This document shows positions 15,500 through 23,407 of a stretch of DNA of 25,031 nt, piece after piece; positions within the stretch are counted from its first letter, which is position 1, and the number at the start of each line of letters is the position of its first letter. The notes beneath the pieces were generated by a model. It saw only the letters and a program-made list of their open reading frames with translations. It had not been told where the DNA came from and searched no databases. The DNA is taken from contig CAKTXR010000042.1 in the NCBI GenBank assembly GCA_934631025.1, positions 1-25,031 of the forward strand, given 5' to 3'. The stretch comes from an uncultured Clostridia bacterium (GTDB taxonomy: Bacteria; Bacillota; Clostridia; Christensenellales; Aristaeellaceae). Both the position numbers and the translations under genes were made by a program.

Positions 15500-16876
15500 A
15501 TGCAGGGCAAAAGGGTCATGATTCTGGGCATGGCGCGCAGCGGCGTTGCGGCGGCCAGGCTGCTGTCCGAAAAGGGCGCGCTGGTGCGCATCAACGATCT
15601 CAAAACACGCGAGCAGCTGGGCGACGCGCTTAAGCCGCTCGAGGGGCTTGCCAATATCGAATGGCGGCTTGGCGAAAAGCCGGACGAGCTTCTTGCCGGC
15701 ATGGATATGTTGGTCATCAGCCCCGGCGTGCCGATTGAAAGTCCGATCGTCAAAAGGGCGGAAAGCCTGGGCGTAGAGGTCATCGGCGAAATCGAGCTGT
15801 CGGCGCGTCTGTCGAAGGGGCGGCTCGTGGCCATCAGCGGCACGAACGGCAAGACCACAACCACCACGCTGACCGGCGAGATCTTCAAGGCCTCGGGCGC
15901 GAACACCTACGTCGTGGGCAACATCGGCTATCCGTTCGCGGCGGTGGCGGGAGAGGCGAAAGAAAGCGACGTAGTGGTGTGCGAGGTGTCCTCCTTCCAG
16001 CTGGAATCGGTGAAGGCGTTTCATCCGCATGTCGCCTGTCTGACCAACATCCGCGAGGATCATCTCAACCGCCATCACACGATGGAATGCTATACCGCAA
16101 CCAAAGCGCACATCTTCCGCACGCAGACCGCGGACGACTATCTCGTGCTCAATTACGACGACGAGACGCTGCTCTCTCTTTCGAAAACGGCGAAGAGCCG
16201 CGTCGTCTGGTTCACCGGAAAGCAGATTCCGCCCTACGGCGCGTTTGTACTGAACGGGCGCATCGTGTTCGGTACCGAGGACGATCATGTCGACGTGTGC
16301 GGCGCGGACGAATTGCTGATCTCCGGCCCGCATAATCTGGATAACGCGCTGGCGGCTACGGCCATGGCGCTGGTCTCCGGCGTAAAGGCAGAGGACGCGG
16401 CGCGGGCGCTGCGCTCGTTCAAGGGCGTGGAGCATCGCGTGGAGTTTGTGCGCGAGCTGGACGGCGTTAAATACATCGACGATTCCGAAGGCACGAACGC
16501 CGACTCGACGGTCAAGGCGGTCGAGACGATGAAGGCGCCCACCGTCATTATACTGGGCGGCTCGGACAAGAAAAACGACTTTACCGAGCTGTGTACGGCC
16601 ATTAAGAACAGCCCGTATATCGCGCACGCCGTGCTGATCGGTCAGACGGCGAAGCAGTTCGACGAGACGCTGCGGCGCGTGGGTTATCCGGAGGGCGCGA
16701 TTCATCACGCGGGCTTCGACTTTAATGCGGCGATTGACATGGCGCGCGCGCTGGCCGTTTCGGGCGGCAACGTGCTGCTCTCGCCGGCCTGCGCGAGCTT
16801 CGATATGTTCAACAACTGCGAGGAACGCGGCGATATTTTCAAGGACATCGTTCAAAAAATGACGGCGCGCGCCTGA
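15500..16876 (+). CDS. murD: UDP-MurNAc-L-alanine:D-glutamate ligase MurD
   Basis: 458 residues. MurD adds D-glutamate to UDP-MurNAc-L-alanine with ATP. The N-terminal Rossmann-like uracil-binding domain opens with VMILGMARSGVAAARLL; SPGVPIESPIV follows; the ATP loop SGTNGKTTTTTL starts at about 113; the central domain carries NIREDHLNRHHTMECY, and the C-terminal domain HRVEFV, DDSEGTNADSTVKA and ILGGSDKKNDF. Start ATG 15500 follows GGGAGG; the gap from mraY is 15 bases. Order and length are normal. The gene normally following in many Firmicutes clusters (murG, after ftsW) is not found here. Confidence 0.97.
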   Translation: MQGKRVMILGMARSGVAAARLLSEKGALVRINDLKTREQLGDALKPLEGLANIEWRLGEKPDELLAGMDMLVISPGVPIESPIVKRAESLGVEVIGEIELSARLSKGRLVAISGTNGKTTTTTLTGEIFKASGANTYVVGNIGYPFAAVAGEAKESDVVVCEVSSFQLESVKAFHPHVACLTNIREDHLNRHHTMECYTATKAHIFRTQTADDYLVLNYDDETLLSLSKTAKSRVVWFTGKQIPPYGAFVLNGRIVFGTEDDHVDVCGADELLISGPHNLDNALAATAMALVSGVKAEDAARALRSFKGVEHRVEFVRELDGVKYIDDSEGTNADSTVKAVETMKAPTVIILGGSDKKNDFTELCTAIKNSPYIAHAVLIGQTAKQFDETLRRVGYPEGAIHHAGFDFNAAIDMARALAVSGGNVLLSPACASFDMFNNCEERGDIFKDIVQKMTARA

Positions 16877-16903
16877 CGAGAGGAGCGCGGGATTGGAGAA
16901 GCG

Positions 16904-18061
16904 GTGACGTCTGTTTCGCTCGGCAGCGGTGCGAAGGACAAACGGGGCGGCTCCGAAAAACCAATGCTGAATCCCTGCGACAGGGGCATCCTGACGACGA
17001 CCGTGCTGCTCATGGCCTTCGGGCTGGTGACGCTCTACGCGGCCAGCTATTACAACGCACAGGATGTGTCCGGTACGCCGCTGGCCGAGGTGATCAGTCA
17101 GCTCATGGGTATTGCGCTGGGCGCGATCGTCATGGCGTTTACGCTGCGCATTGACTACAGAATTTTACAGAAGCCGATTTATAGCAGCAGTCTGCTCTGC
17201 GTGAGCCTGCTGCTATTGGTGTTAGTGGCCATTCCGGGCATCGGCAAGTCATTGAACGGATCGCGGCGCTGGCTGAGGCTGGGGCCGGTGAGCTTTCAGC
17301 CCTCCGAGCTGGCCAAGTATTCGGCGATATTGCACATGGCGCGTCTGCTCAGCCAGAGCAGGCGCGATGTGAGGAAGCTCTTTACCGGCCTGATTCCCGC
17401 GCTGCTCATGCCGTGCGTGATGTTCGCGCTGATACTGCTCCAGCCCAATCTGAGCACGGCGGGCAGCATCGTCATCGCGGCGGGGCTGATGGCCATGCTG
17501 GCGGGGGCCAGGTGGATTCATCTGGGGCTGGCGGGCTGCTGCGGTCTGGCCGTCGGCGCATTCTACGCGTTCTCGGAGGAATACCGGCGCGCGCGGATGA
17601 TGTCATTCCGCGATCCCTTCGCCATGATGAGCAAGGAGGGCTATCAGCTCTCGCAATCGCTGATGGCGTTCGGCTCGGGCGGGCTGTTCGGCATGGGGCT
17701 GGGGCAGGGGCGGCAGAAGTACGCGTTCCTGCCGTATCCCGAGTCGGATTTCATATTCGCCGTCGTGGGCGAGGATCTGGGGCTTTTCGGATGCCTGATT
17801 GTGGTGGCGCTGTTTGCGCTGTTCATATTTTTCGGGCTGCGGGTGGCGATACGCTGTCCGGATCGCTTCGGCAGCCTGCTCGCGGGCGGGATCACCTGCA
17901 TGATCGGCGTGCAGTCGATGATGAACATGGCGGTCGTTACGGGCCTGATGCCCACGACCGGCCAGCCGCTGCCCTTCTTCAGCGCAGGCGGCACGTCGAT
18001 CGCCGTGCTGATGGGCGCGGTGGGAGTGCTGCTGAATATTTCGCGCCGCAGGATTGGGTAG
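16904..18061 (+). CDS. ftsW: SEDS-family peptidoglycan glycosyltransferase FtsW (or SpoVE)
   Basis: 385 residues with about ten membrane segments. SEDS proteins polymerise lipid II into glycan strands with a partner class B PBP, here probably the one encoded at 10836. Family signatures are NGSRRWLRLGPVSFQPSELA, the extracytoplasmic catalytic-region PYPESDFIFAVVGEDLG with Asp282 as the likely catalytic acid, and TTGQPLPFFSAGGTS near the end. SpoVE, the sporulation paralogue, is almost the same in sequence, so FtsW is chosen from the dcw context. The GTG at 16904 follows GGAGAA; the next in-frame ATG (16963) has no ribosome binding site. The first 25 residues are polar and probably cytoplasmic. 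murG, often next, is absent. Confidence 0.93.
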   Translation: MTSVSLGSGAKDKRGGSEKPMLNPCDRGILTTTVLLMAFGLVTLYAASYYNAQDVSGTPLAEVISQLMGIALGAIVMAFTLRIDYRILQKPIYSSSLLCVSLLLLVLVAIPGIGKSLNGSRRWLRLGPVSFQPSELAKYSAILHMARLLSQSRRDVRKLFTGLIPALLMPCVMFALILLQPNLSTAGSIVIAAGLMAMLAGARWIHLGLAGCCGLAVGAFYAFSEEYRRARMMSFRDPFAMMSKEGYQLSQSLMAFGSGGLFGMGLGQGRQKYAFLPYPESDFIFAVVGEDLGLFGCLIVVALFALFIFFGLRVAIRCPDRFGSLLAGGITCMIGVQSMMNMAVVTGLMPTTGQPLPFFSAGGTSIAVLMGAVGVLLNISRRRIG

Positions 18062-18296
18062 AGCGCGTCCTGAAGATTACTTGCCTGCAATGCCGCGCTC
18101 AGGTCGAAAAAGCGCTGAATCAGGGCGGATATTCAAGACTCTCTCGAAAGCCGATTTTGTCGAATCGGCAGAGGGCGCGCGAGAGGAACGCTCGAGGGCG
18201 AAGAGCCGCCTTTTTGAGACGCGCTCAGGGGGTCATGCACGCCCGGGCGAAAAACGCATATCCATTAAAGTGTGTTTGTATTGGAGGTGCGTTTTG
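18062..18296. other. ftsW-murA intergenic region with hairpins
   Basis: This 235-base gap is the longest inside the wall-synthesis part of the cluster. A hairpin lies at 18150-18169 (GCCGATT/AATCGGC, six-base loop). A second, AGGGCG (18195-18200) with CGCCTT (18207-18212), runs into TTTTTGAG and could be a weak terminator or attenuator. No recognisable product is encoded; the murA frame stays open here but has no conserved content and murA's own ribosome binding site lies after it. I saw no clear murA promoter. Confidence 0.45.
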
Positions 18297-19544
18297 ATGG
18301 GCGACATTTTTCGTATTATGGGCGGCGCGCGCCTGAGCGGCCGGGCGGTGATCCCCGCGGCCAAGAACGCCGTGCTGCCGATCATGGCCGCCGCCGTCAT
18401 GACGGGAGACTGCGTGACGCTGCATGGCTGTCCGGCGCTGGATGACATCGGCAACATGGCGAAAATTCTTGAAGAGCTGGGCTGCGAGACGCGCGCGGAG
18501 GCGGGGCGGCTGACCATCGACGGCAAAAACGCGCATCGCCACGAGATGCCCGATCTTCTTTCGAAGCGCCTGCGCTCCTCCATCTTCATGATGGGGCCGC
18601 TGATCACGCGCTTCGGGCGGGCGACGGTTACATATCCGGGCGGCTGCGAGATCGGCCTGCGCCCGATTGATCTTCATCTGAAGGGGCTGCGGCGGCTGGG
18701 CGTTGAGATTCGCGAGGAGCACGGCCGCATCTACTGCGACGGCCGGCACAGGCACGCGGGCGACGTGCTGCTGGACTTCCCCAGCGTGGGCGCGACGGAA
18801 AATCTCATGATGGCCGCCGTGCTGACGAAGGGCGAGACGATCATCAGAAACGCCGCGCGTGAGCCGGAAATTGTCGATTTGCAGGGCTTCATCAACGCCA
18901 TGGGCGGTCGAGTGAGCGGCGCGGGCAGCAGCATTGTGCGTATCCGCGGCGTGGACAGTCTGCACGGCGCATCGTATAGGCCCATCGCCGACCGCATCAC
19001 AGCGGGCACGCTTTTGACGGCGGCGGCCATGACCGGCGGCGAAATCGCGCTGGACGGCTTTTCGGGCGACAATATGGACGCTGTGCTGGCAAAGCTGCGC
19101 GAGGCAGGCTGCCTGATCGACGAGAGCAGCGACGGCCTGACGCTGAGCGCGCCGGGGCGGCTTCGGGCGGTCGACGTGTTCACGCAGCCCTATCCGGGCT
19201 TTCCGACCGATATGCAGGCGCAGCTGATGGCGCTCTGCTGCGTGGCGGAGGGCACGTCGATCATTGTGGAGAACGTCTTTGAGAGCCGCTTCAGCCACGC
19301 GGCGCAGCTCGTGCGCATGGGTGCGGATATCACCGTGCACCATCGCACGGCGGTCGTGCGGGGCGGTCAGCTGACCGGCGCGCGGGTGACGGCGCGCGAT
19401 CTGCGGGCCGGCGCGGCGCTGGTGCTGGCGGCGCTGGCGGCGGACGGCATGACGGAGGTCGAAAACATATCGCTGATCGATCGGGGCTATGAGCGGCTGG
19501 AGGAGACGCTCACGGCGCTGGGTGCGCGGATAAGGCGCGTGTAA
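18297..19544 (+). CDS. murA: UDP-N-acetylglucosamine 1-carboxyvinyltransferase MurA
   Basis: 415 residues, typical length. MurA catalyses the first committed step of peptidoglycan synthesis, moving enolpyruvate from PEP to UDP-GlcNAc. Lys23-Asn24 (AAKNAVLP) and the catalytic loop cysteine Cys117 in YPGGCEIGLRPIDLHL are present; a Cys here predicts sensitivity to fosfomycin, unlike enzymes with Asp. Other conserved blocks are PSVGATENLMMAAVL, REPEIVDLQGFINAMG, RITAGTLL and PGFPTDMQAQLMA. TTGGAGGTG precedes the ATG at good distance, which decides against the longer frame that begins inside ftsW. It occupies the position where murG/murB lie in other clusters; ftsQ follows 18 bases on. Confidence 0.96.
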   Translation: MGDIFRIMGGARLSGRAVIPAAKNAVLPIMAAAVMTGDCVTLHGCPALDDIGNMAKILEELGCETRAEAGRLTIDGKNAHRHEMPDLLSKRLRSSIFMMGPLITRFGRATVTYPGGCEIGLRPIDLHLKGLRRLGVEIREEHGRIYCDGRHRHAGDVLLDFPSVGATENLMMAAVLTKGETIIRNAAREPEIVDLQGFINAMGGRVSGAGSSIVRIRGVDSLHGASYRPIADRITAGTLLTAAAMTGGEIALDGFSGDNMDAVLAKLREAGCLIDESSDGLTLSAPGRLRAVDVFTQPYPGFPTDMQAQLMALCCVAEGTSIIVENVFESRFSHAAQLVRMGADITVHHRTAVVRGGQLTGARVTARDLRAGAALVLAALAADGMTEVENISLIDRGYERLEETLTALGARIRRV

Positions 19545-19562
19545 CGGAGGAGGGGAAAGCGT

Positions 19563-20300
19563 ATGGCGGCAGGACGGTATGGCCGACGAGGGCGCGGCGG
19601 CGTGCGCTTTCTCATGATCGTCGCCGTGCTGTGCGTGGCGGCGCTGCTGATCAAGAGCCGCGTCTTTACGCTCAAGGAAATCGTCGTGCAGGGCAATTCG
19701 GCCTATTCCGATGCGGAAATCGCGGCGCTTTCAGGTCTGATTCTGGGCGAGGATACGCTGAAAATCGAAAAAAACCGCATAAAAGGGAACTTTTCGCGCA
19801 ATCATTATGTCGAATTGATCGAGATGGATATTCTTTATCCCGACAGGGTGCTTCTGACGGTTCGGGAGCGCCAGCCGCGCGCGGCGGTCAACTGCGCGGG
19901 CGTGATACTGGTGATCGACGCGGAGGGCGTGATTCTCGAGCGCATGGCCAGTATGCCGGCGGGCGATCTGATTACGGTCAGCATGAACGTGTCCTTAAGC
20001 GCGCAGGGGCGGTCGATCGAGTCGACCAAATCGGGCGAGCTGGAGGCCATGAAGCTGATCCTCGCGGGACTGGACGCGCAGGGGATGACGGGACTTATCT
20101 CCGAAATCAATGTGCGCGACCGGTTTAACCTCTACATGGTGTCGAACACCGGCGTGCAGATCATACTGGGCGAAAAGGACGATCTGGACGACAAGCTGGT
20201 ATTGGCGCGGCTCGTTCTGGAAAAACTGACTGAGGAGGGCGTTATGAGCGGCGTTCTGGACGTATCGACGGGCAAAAACGCCGTATACGCCGATCGCTAG
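19563..20300 (+). CDS. ftsQ: Cell division protein FtsQ/DivIB
   Basis: 245 residues. A short basic N-terminus (RYGRRGRGG) is followed by one membrane segment at about 18-36 (LMIVAVLCVAALLI), then the POTRA domain (about 38-108: FTLKEIVVQGNSAYSDAEIA, then LYPDRVLLTVRERQPRAAVN) and the FtsQ beta domain (VILVIDAEGVILER onward). It joins the FtsL and DivIC/FtsB proteins in the divisome on the outer side of the membrane. CGGAGGAGG supports the ATG. In Firmicutes this position is usually called divIB. It is probably cotranscribed with murA; ftsA has its own promoter after a 146-base gap. Confidence 0.93.
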   Translation: MAAGRYGRRGRGGVRFLMIVAVLCVAALLIKSRVFTLKEIVVQGNSAYSDAEIAALSGLILGEDTLKIEKNRIKGNFSRNHYVELIEMDILYPDRVLLTVRERQPRAAVNCAGVILVIDAEGVILERMASMPAGDLITVSMNVSLSAQGRSIESTKSGELEAMKLILAGLDAQGMTGLISEINVRDRFNLYMVSNTGVQIILGEKDDLDDKLVLARLVLEKLTEEGVMSGVLDVSTGKNAVYADR

Positions 20301-20354
20301 CCGCGCTTTGTCATAATTTTAGGCGAAGCGGCCGTGAAAAGTTCATTAAAGCCC

Positions 20355-20383
20355 TTTTCAAGCGTGCAAAAACCATGTATAAT
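20355..20383 (+). promoter_or_regulatory. Sigma-A type promoter of ftsA-ftsZ
   Basis: TTTTCA at 20355-20360, a 17-base spacer and a perfect TATAAT at 20378-20383. Transcription should start near 20390, giving a leader of about 57 bases. Confidence 0.75.
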
Positions 20384-20405
20384 GGATAGGTACCAATGTA
20401 AGATG

Positions 20406-20424
20406 CAGGGGAACTGTTTCCCTG
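20406..20424 (+). promoter_or_regulatory. Hairpin in the ftsA leader
   Basis: CAGGGGAA (20406-20413) pairs with TTTCCCTG (20417-20424) over eight base pairs (one G-U) with a three-base loop. No T-tract follows, so it is not a terminator. It ends 22 bases before the ftsA start, in front of a weak ribosome binding site, and could affect translation or message stability. Confidence 0.5.
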
Positions 20425-20446
20425 ATAAGGCAGGCGATCAATTTCA

Positions 20447-21649
20447 ATGAAAACGGTAGCGGCGGCGATTGAATTCGGAACGTCAAAGATCATTACGCTG
20501 ATCGCGGAGAGCGGCAGCTTTACGCGCTGTGAGATCATCGGATCGGGCACGGTGCCCTATTCGGGCTATTGCAACGGCGACTGGAATAATCGGGAAGAAC
20601 TGCTTTCCGCCATCGAAGCGTCCGTCCGTGCGGCCGAGGTTGAGGCCAAGCGCCGGATTCATGAGATTTACGTCGGCGTGCCCGGCGATAACATCAACGT
20701 CGTCACGGCCATCGGCGAGACGGAAATTCTCTCCGAGGACGGCCGCGTGGGCGACGATGAAATCGCGCGTGTGATGGACTCGGCGGCCGATCAGCTCAAT
20801 CTGGCGGAGAACGGCGGCCATGTGCTGCACAGAAGCCCCGCCTGGTTCAGCGTGGACGGCGGCAAGCGCACCATGTCGCCCATCAATTCGAAGGGCAAGA
20901 CGCTGACGGCGCTGGTTTCCTTCATTCAGGCGGACGCGCAGTTCATCGAGGATACGCGCACGCTGCTGGCCGATCTCGACATCGAGGTCAAGGCGTACAT
21001 GGCGCCGGCGCTCGGCTCCGCGCTGCTCCTGCTCTCCTTCGACGAGCGCGACCGCAAGCCGGTGCTGATCGACGTGGGCTATCTCAACACGGAGATGTCC
21101 GTGATTGAGGGCGACGCGATTACATATCACACGACCATCCCGCGCGGCGGCGGCGACATCACCGCCGAGCTGGCGAGCGCGTTGGAAACGACGATGAACG
21201 AAGCGGAAACGGTCAAGCAGGGCTACATATTTACGCCCGATCAGTTCGAGGAGCAGAGCGATCCGCAGGTCGAGCTGGAGGACGGCTCGGTCGTGGCGTT
21301 CCCCCGCAAGTTCGTCAGCGAGGTCGTGGAGCAGGAGACCGATCAGATCATCGCTTACATCAAGGAGACGCTCGATTACGCGGAGGAGCTGATTACGCCC
21401 AAGTCGCAGATCTTTGTGACGGGCGGCGGGCTGGTCAATATGCGGGGCAGCCGCGAGTACCTGAGCGAAAAGCTCGGCCGGCCGGTCAAGATCCCGATGG
21501 TGAAGGCGGCCCGTCTCAACAATCCGCGCTATTCGAACGCGCTGGGGCTGATGGATCAGGTATTCGACGCGGTGGAGCAGCAGGCCTACAACGCCTCGTC
21601 GCAGGGCGGCGGCGCGCTGAACGGCCTGAAGAACATCTTCAAAAAATAG
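20447..21649 (+). CDS. ftsA: Cell division protein FtsA (divergent)
   Basis: 400 residues. FtsA is an actin-like protein that tethers FtsZ filaments to the membrane. The fold is recognisable from IEFGTSKIITLI at the N-terminus, the 1C-region (VEAKRRIHEIYVGVPGDN), GGGDITAELASALETTMNEA, and the adenosine motif VTGGGLVNMRG (324-334). The C-terminal GLKNIFKK fits the membrane-targeting amphipathic helix. Two nucleotide motifs are unusual: phosphate 1 has Glu9 where most FtsA have Asp (IEFGTSK), and phosphate 2 reads DVGYLNTE (209-216) instead of the DxGxGTT pattern. The ribosome binding site is weak. The place directly before ftsZ supports the name. Confidence 0.9.
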   Translation: MKTVAAAIEFGTSKIITLIAESGSFTRCEIIGSGTVPYSGYCNGDWNNREELLSAIEASVRAAEVEAKRRIHEIYVGVPGDNINVVTAIGETEILSEDGRVGDDEIARVMDSAADQLNLAENGGHVLHRSPAWFSVDGGKRTMSPINSKGKTLTALVSFIQADAQFIEDTRTLLADLDIEVKAYMAPALGSALLLLSFDERDRKPVLIDVGYLNTEMSVIEGDAITYHTTIPRGGGDITAELASALETTMNEAETVKQGYIFTPDQFEEQSDPQVELEDGSVVAFPRKFVSEVVEQETDQIIAYIKETLDYAEELITPKSQIFVTGGGLVNMRGSREYLSEKLGRPVKIPMVKAARLNNPRYSNALGLMDQVFDAVEQQAYNASSQGGGALNGLKNIFKK

Positions 21650-21694
21650 GCTAACAAATGAACCTACCAAATTATATGACGAGGGGGATGCCTT

Positions 21695-23065
21695 GTGCTG
21701 GAATTTGATAATTCGGAAGTAAACAGCTCGGCCAAGATTAAGGTCATCGGCGTCGGCGGCGCGGGAACCAACGCGGTCAACCGCATGGTGGACGCCAATA
21801 TTCAGGGCGTTGATTTCATCGCCGTCAATACGGATCTTCAGGCGCTCAATCTGTCCAAGGCGGGCACCAAGCTGCAAATCGGCGAAAAGCTGACCAAGGG
21901 CCTGGGCGCGGGCGCGAAGCCCGACGTCGGCTCTCAGGCCGCCGAGGAGAACCGCGAGGACATCGCCAATCTGGTCAAGGGCTCCGACCTGGTCTTTGTG
22001 ACCTGCGGCATGGGCGGCGGCACCGGCACAGGCGCGGCCCCCGTGATCGCCGGCATCGCGCGCGATCTGGGCATACTGACCATCGGCGTGGTCTCGAAGC
22101 CCTTCCTGTTTGAGGGCAAGCAGCGCATGCGCAACGCCGAGGGCGGCATCGAGCAGCTCAAGAGCCGTGTCGATACGCTGGTCGTTGTGCCGAACGATCG
22201 CCTGCTGCAGGTGGTCACCAAGGGCACGACCATGACCGAGGCCTTCCGTCTGGCCGACGATACGCTCCGTCAGGGCATTCAGGGCATCTCCGATCTGATC
22301 GCCGTTCCCTCGCTCATCAATCTGGACTTCGCCGACGTGCGCACCGTCATGCAGTCCGGCGGCCTGGCCCACATGGGCATCGGCGTCGGCAAGGGCGAAA
22401 ACCGCATGGTGGACGCGGCGCAGCAGGCTGTGGAAAGCCCGATGCTCGAGACCGCGATCGACGGCGCCCGGGCCGTGCTCATCAACATCACCGGCGGCAC
22501 CGACACCAGCATTCTGGACATCAACGAGGCGGCCATGCTCATCACGCAGGCGGCCGATCCGGAAGCGAACATCATATTCGGCGCGGGCATCGACGAGTCC
22601 CTCAAGGACGAGGTGCGCGTGACCGTTATCGCGACCGGCTTCGAAAAAACGCCGTTCAACAACGCGCGTCCCGAGACTGCGGCCTCTTCCGCCCGTCCCG
22701 ATGTGGCGCAGCCCGTTCAGACGGCGCAGCCCATCCCGACCGCTCAGCCCGTGCAGCCCGCGCAGACGGCTCAGCCGGTCAGCGGCCCGGAGGTTCCCGC
22801 CTTTGTCAACGAGCCGCGCTATGTGATGCCCAACCGCGAGGAAACGCGCCGTGCGTCGCTCTACTCCGAGCGCACGAACTTCGAGCCGGCCGGCCGCAGC
22901 TATCAGCCTGCCGAGACGCAGAAGCCCGCCCGCGAGAATCGCGATCCCTTCTATGACGACGATCCGTTTGAGAACGCGGAGCAGCCGGAAAAGAAGTCGG
23001 CTTCCCGCCGCGGCTTCTCGCCGGACATCCCGCCCTTTCTGCGCGGCCGTCACGGCAGCAAGTAA
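21695..23065 (+). CDS. ftsZ: Cell division GTPase FtsZ
   Basis: 456 residues. FtsZ forms the division ring. The GTP-binding region has GVGGAGTNAVNRM (19-31) and the tubulin signature GMGGGTGTGAAP (105-116); the synergy (T7) loop NLDFAD is at 209-214, with both Asp present. After the globular part (to about 320) comes a long Pro/Gln/Ala linker with repeated QTAQP and AQPV units (about 335-365), a charged stretch, and the C-terminal tail PDIPPFLRGR, which binds FtsA and other partners. GTG at 21695 is supported by GAGGGGGAT seven bases upstream. A strong terminator follows; no sepF, spoIIGA or sigE/sigG genes come next as in Bacillus. Confidence 0.98.
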   Translation: MLEFDNSEVNSSAKIKVIGVGGAGTNAVNRMVDANIQGVDFIAVNTDLQALNLSKAGTKLQIGEKLTKGLGAGAKPDVGSQAAEENREDIANLVKGSDLVFVTCGMGGGTGTGAAPVIAGIARDLGILTIGVVSKPFLFEGKQRMRNAEGGIEQLKSRVDTLVVVPNDRLLQVVTKGTTMTEAFRLADDTLRQGIQGISDLIAVPSLINLDFADVRTVMQSGGLAHMGIGVGKGENRMVDAAQQAVESPMLETAIDGARAVLINITGGTDTSILDINEAAMLITQAADPEANIIFGAGIDESLKDEVRVTVIATGFEKTPFNNARPETAASSARPDVAQPVQTAQPIPTAQPVQPAQTAQPVSGPEVPAFVNEPRYVMPNREETRRASLYSERTNFEPAGRSYQPAETQKPARENRDPFYDDDPFENAEQPEKKSASRRGFSPDIPPFLRGRHGSK

Positions 23066-23076
23066 AGAGTCTTTCG

Positions 23077-23110
23077 GGAGCGTTCCGCATTTGTGCGGGG
23101 CGCTCCTTTT
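23077..23110 (+). terminator. Rho-independent terminator after ftsZ
   Basis: GGAGCG...CCGCA (23077-23089) pairs with TGCGG...CGCTCC across a four-base loop, with two G-U pairs in the middle of a 13-base-pair stem, followed by TTTT. It marks the end of the dcw cluster. Confidence 0.88.
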
Positions 23111-23302
23111 GCGTGCCTGAAAGTGAAAAGGTGTCAGGCCGATGTCAGAGATCAGGCTTCAGCGGGCTTTGCCGCCGATGAAAAATCAGTGCTCTCAGTT
23201 TTTTTCAATGGTGACTGGAAAGCGGGGGAATTTGCCGGCGCGATGAAAATGGGAAGTTCCTTGAGTGCTCTATGGCCCTGCCTGCCGTCGAGTCGATCCA
23301 TT
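23111..23302. repeat. Non-coding stretch with an imperfect direct repeat
   Basis: Between two terminators there is no convincing gene. Two related blocks occur: 23161-23195 and 23221-23271. They share in the same order AGCGGG, TTTGCCG, CGATGAAAA and AGTGCTCT, with the second block carrying insertions. A hairpin (GCCTGA 23115-23120 with TCAGGC 23134-23139) precedes them, and a T7 run lies at 23199-23205. A 34-codon frame from ATG 23142 to 23246 crosses the first block but has no good ribosome binding site. I know no RNA class with this pattern; it may be a degenerate dispersed repeat or an undescribed RNA. Confidence 0.5.
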
Positions 23303-23335
23303 CCGCGGCGCTCCGTACAAAACGCGGGGCGCTTT
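23303..23335 (+). terminator. Second terminator-like hairpin upstream of the holin gene
   Basis: GCGCTCC-GT (23306-23314 region) pairs with AC-GGGGCGC (23320-23330 region) with a small internal bulge and an A-rich loop, followed by TTTTT at 23331-23335. No gene ends between this and the terminator after ftsZ, so its purpose is unclear. Confidence 0.6.
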
Positions 23336-23407
23336 TTGTATGCCCGAAAATCAGCAGGCGCGGAACGCGGGGCGCGATCATATACTCAAACGGAGGGAGG
23401 GAACGAT

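Noticed and set aside
18054..18296. N-terminal extension of murA starting inside ftsW
   Set aside because: The extension has no conserved content, and a strong ribosome binding site directly precedes the ATG at 18297.
23142..23246. 34-codon small gene in the repeat region
   Set aside because: No adequate ribosome binding site and no recognisable product; the repeat block explains the conserved-looking bases better.
23111..23302. Glycine-type tandem riboswitch
   Set aside because: The tandem layout and one CTCTCAG string suggested it, but the rest of the conserved glycine core is missing.
23093..23407. N-terminal extension of the holin frame through the repeat region
   Set aside because: The extension crosses a terminator hairpin and the holin has its own strong ribosome binding site and a normal start at 23408.
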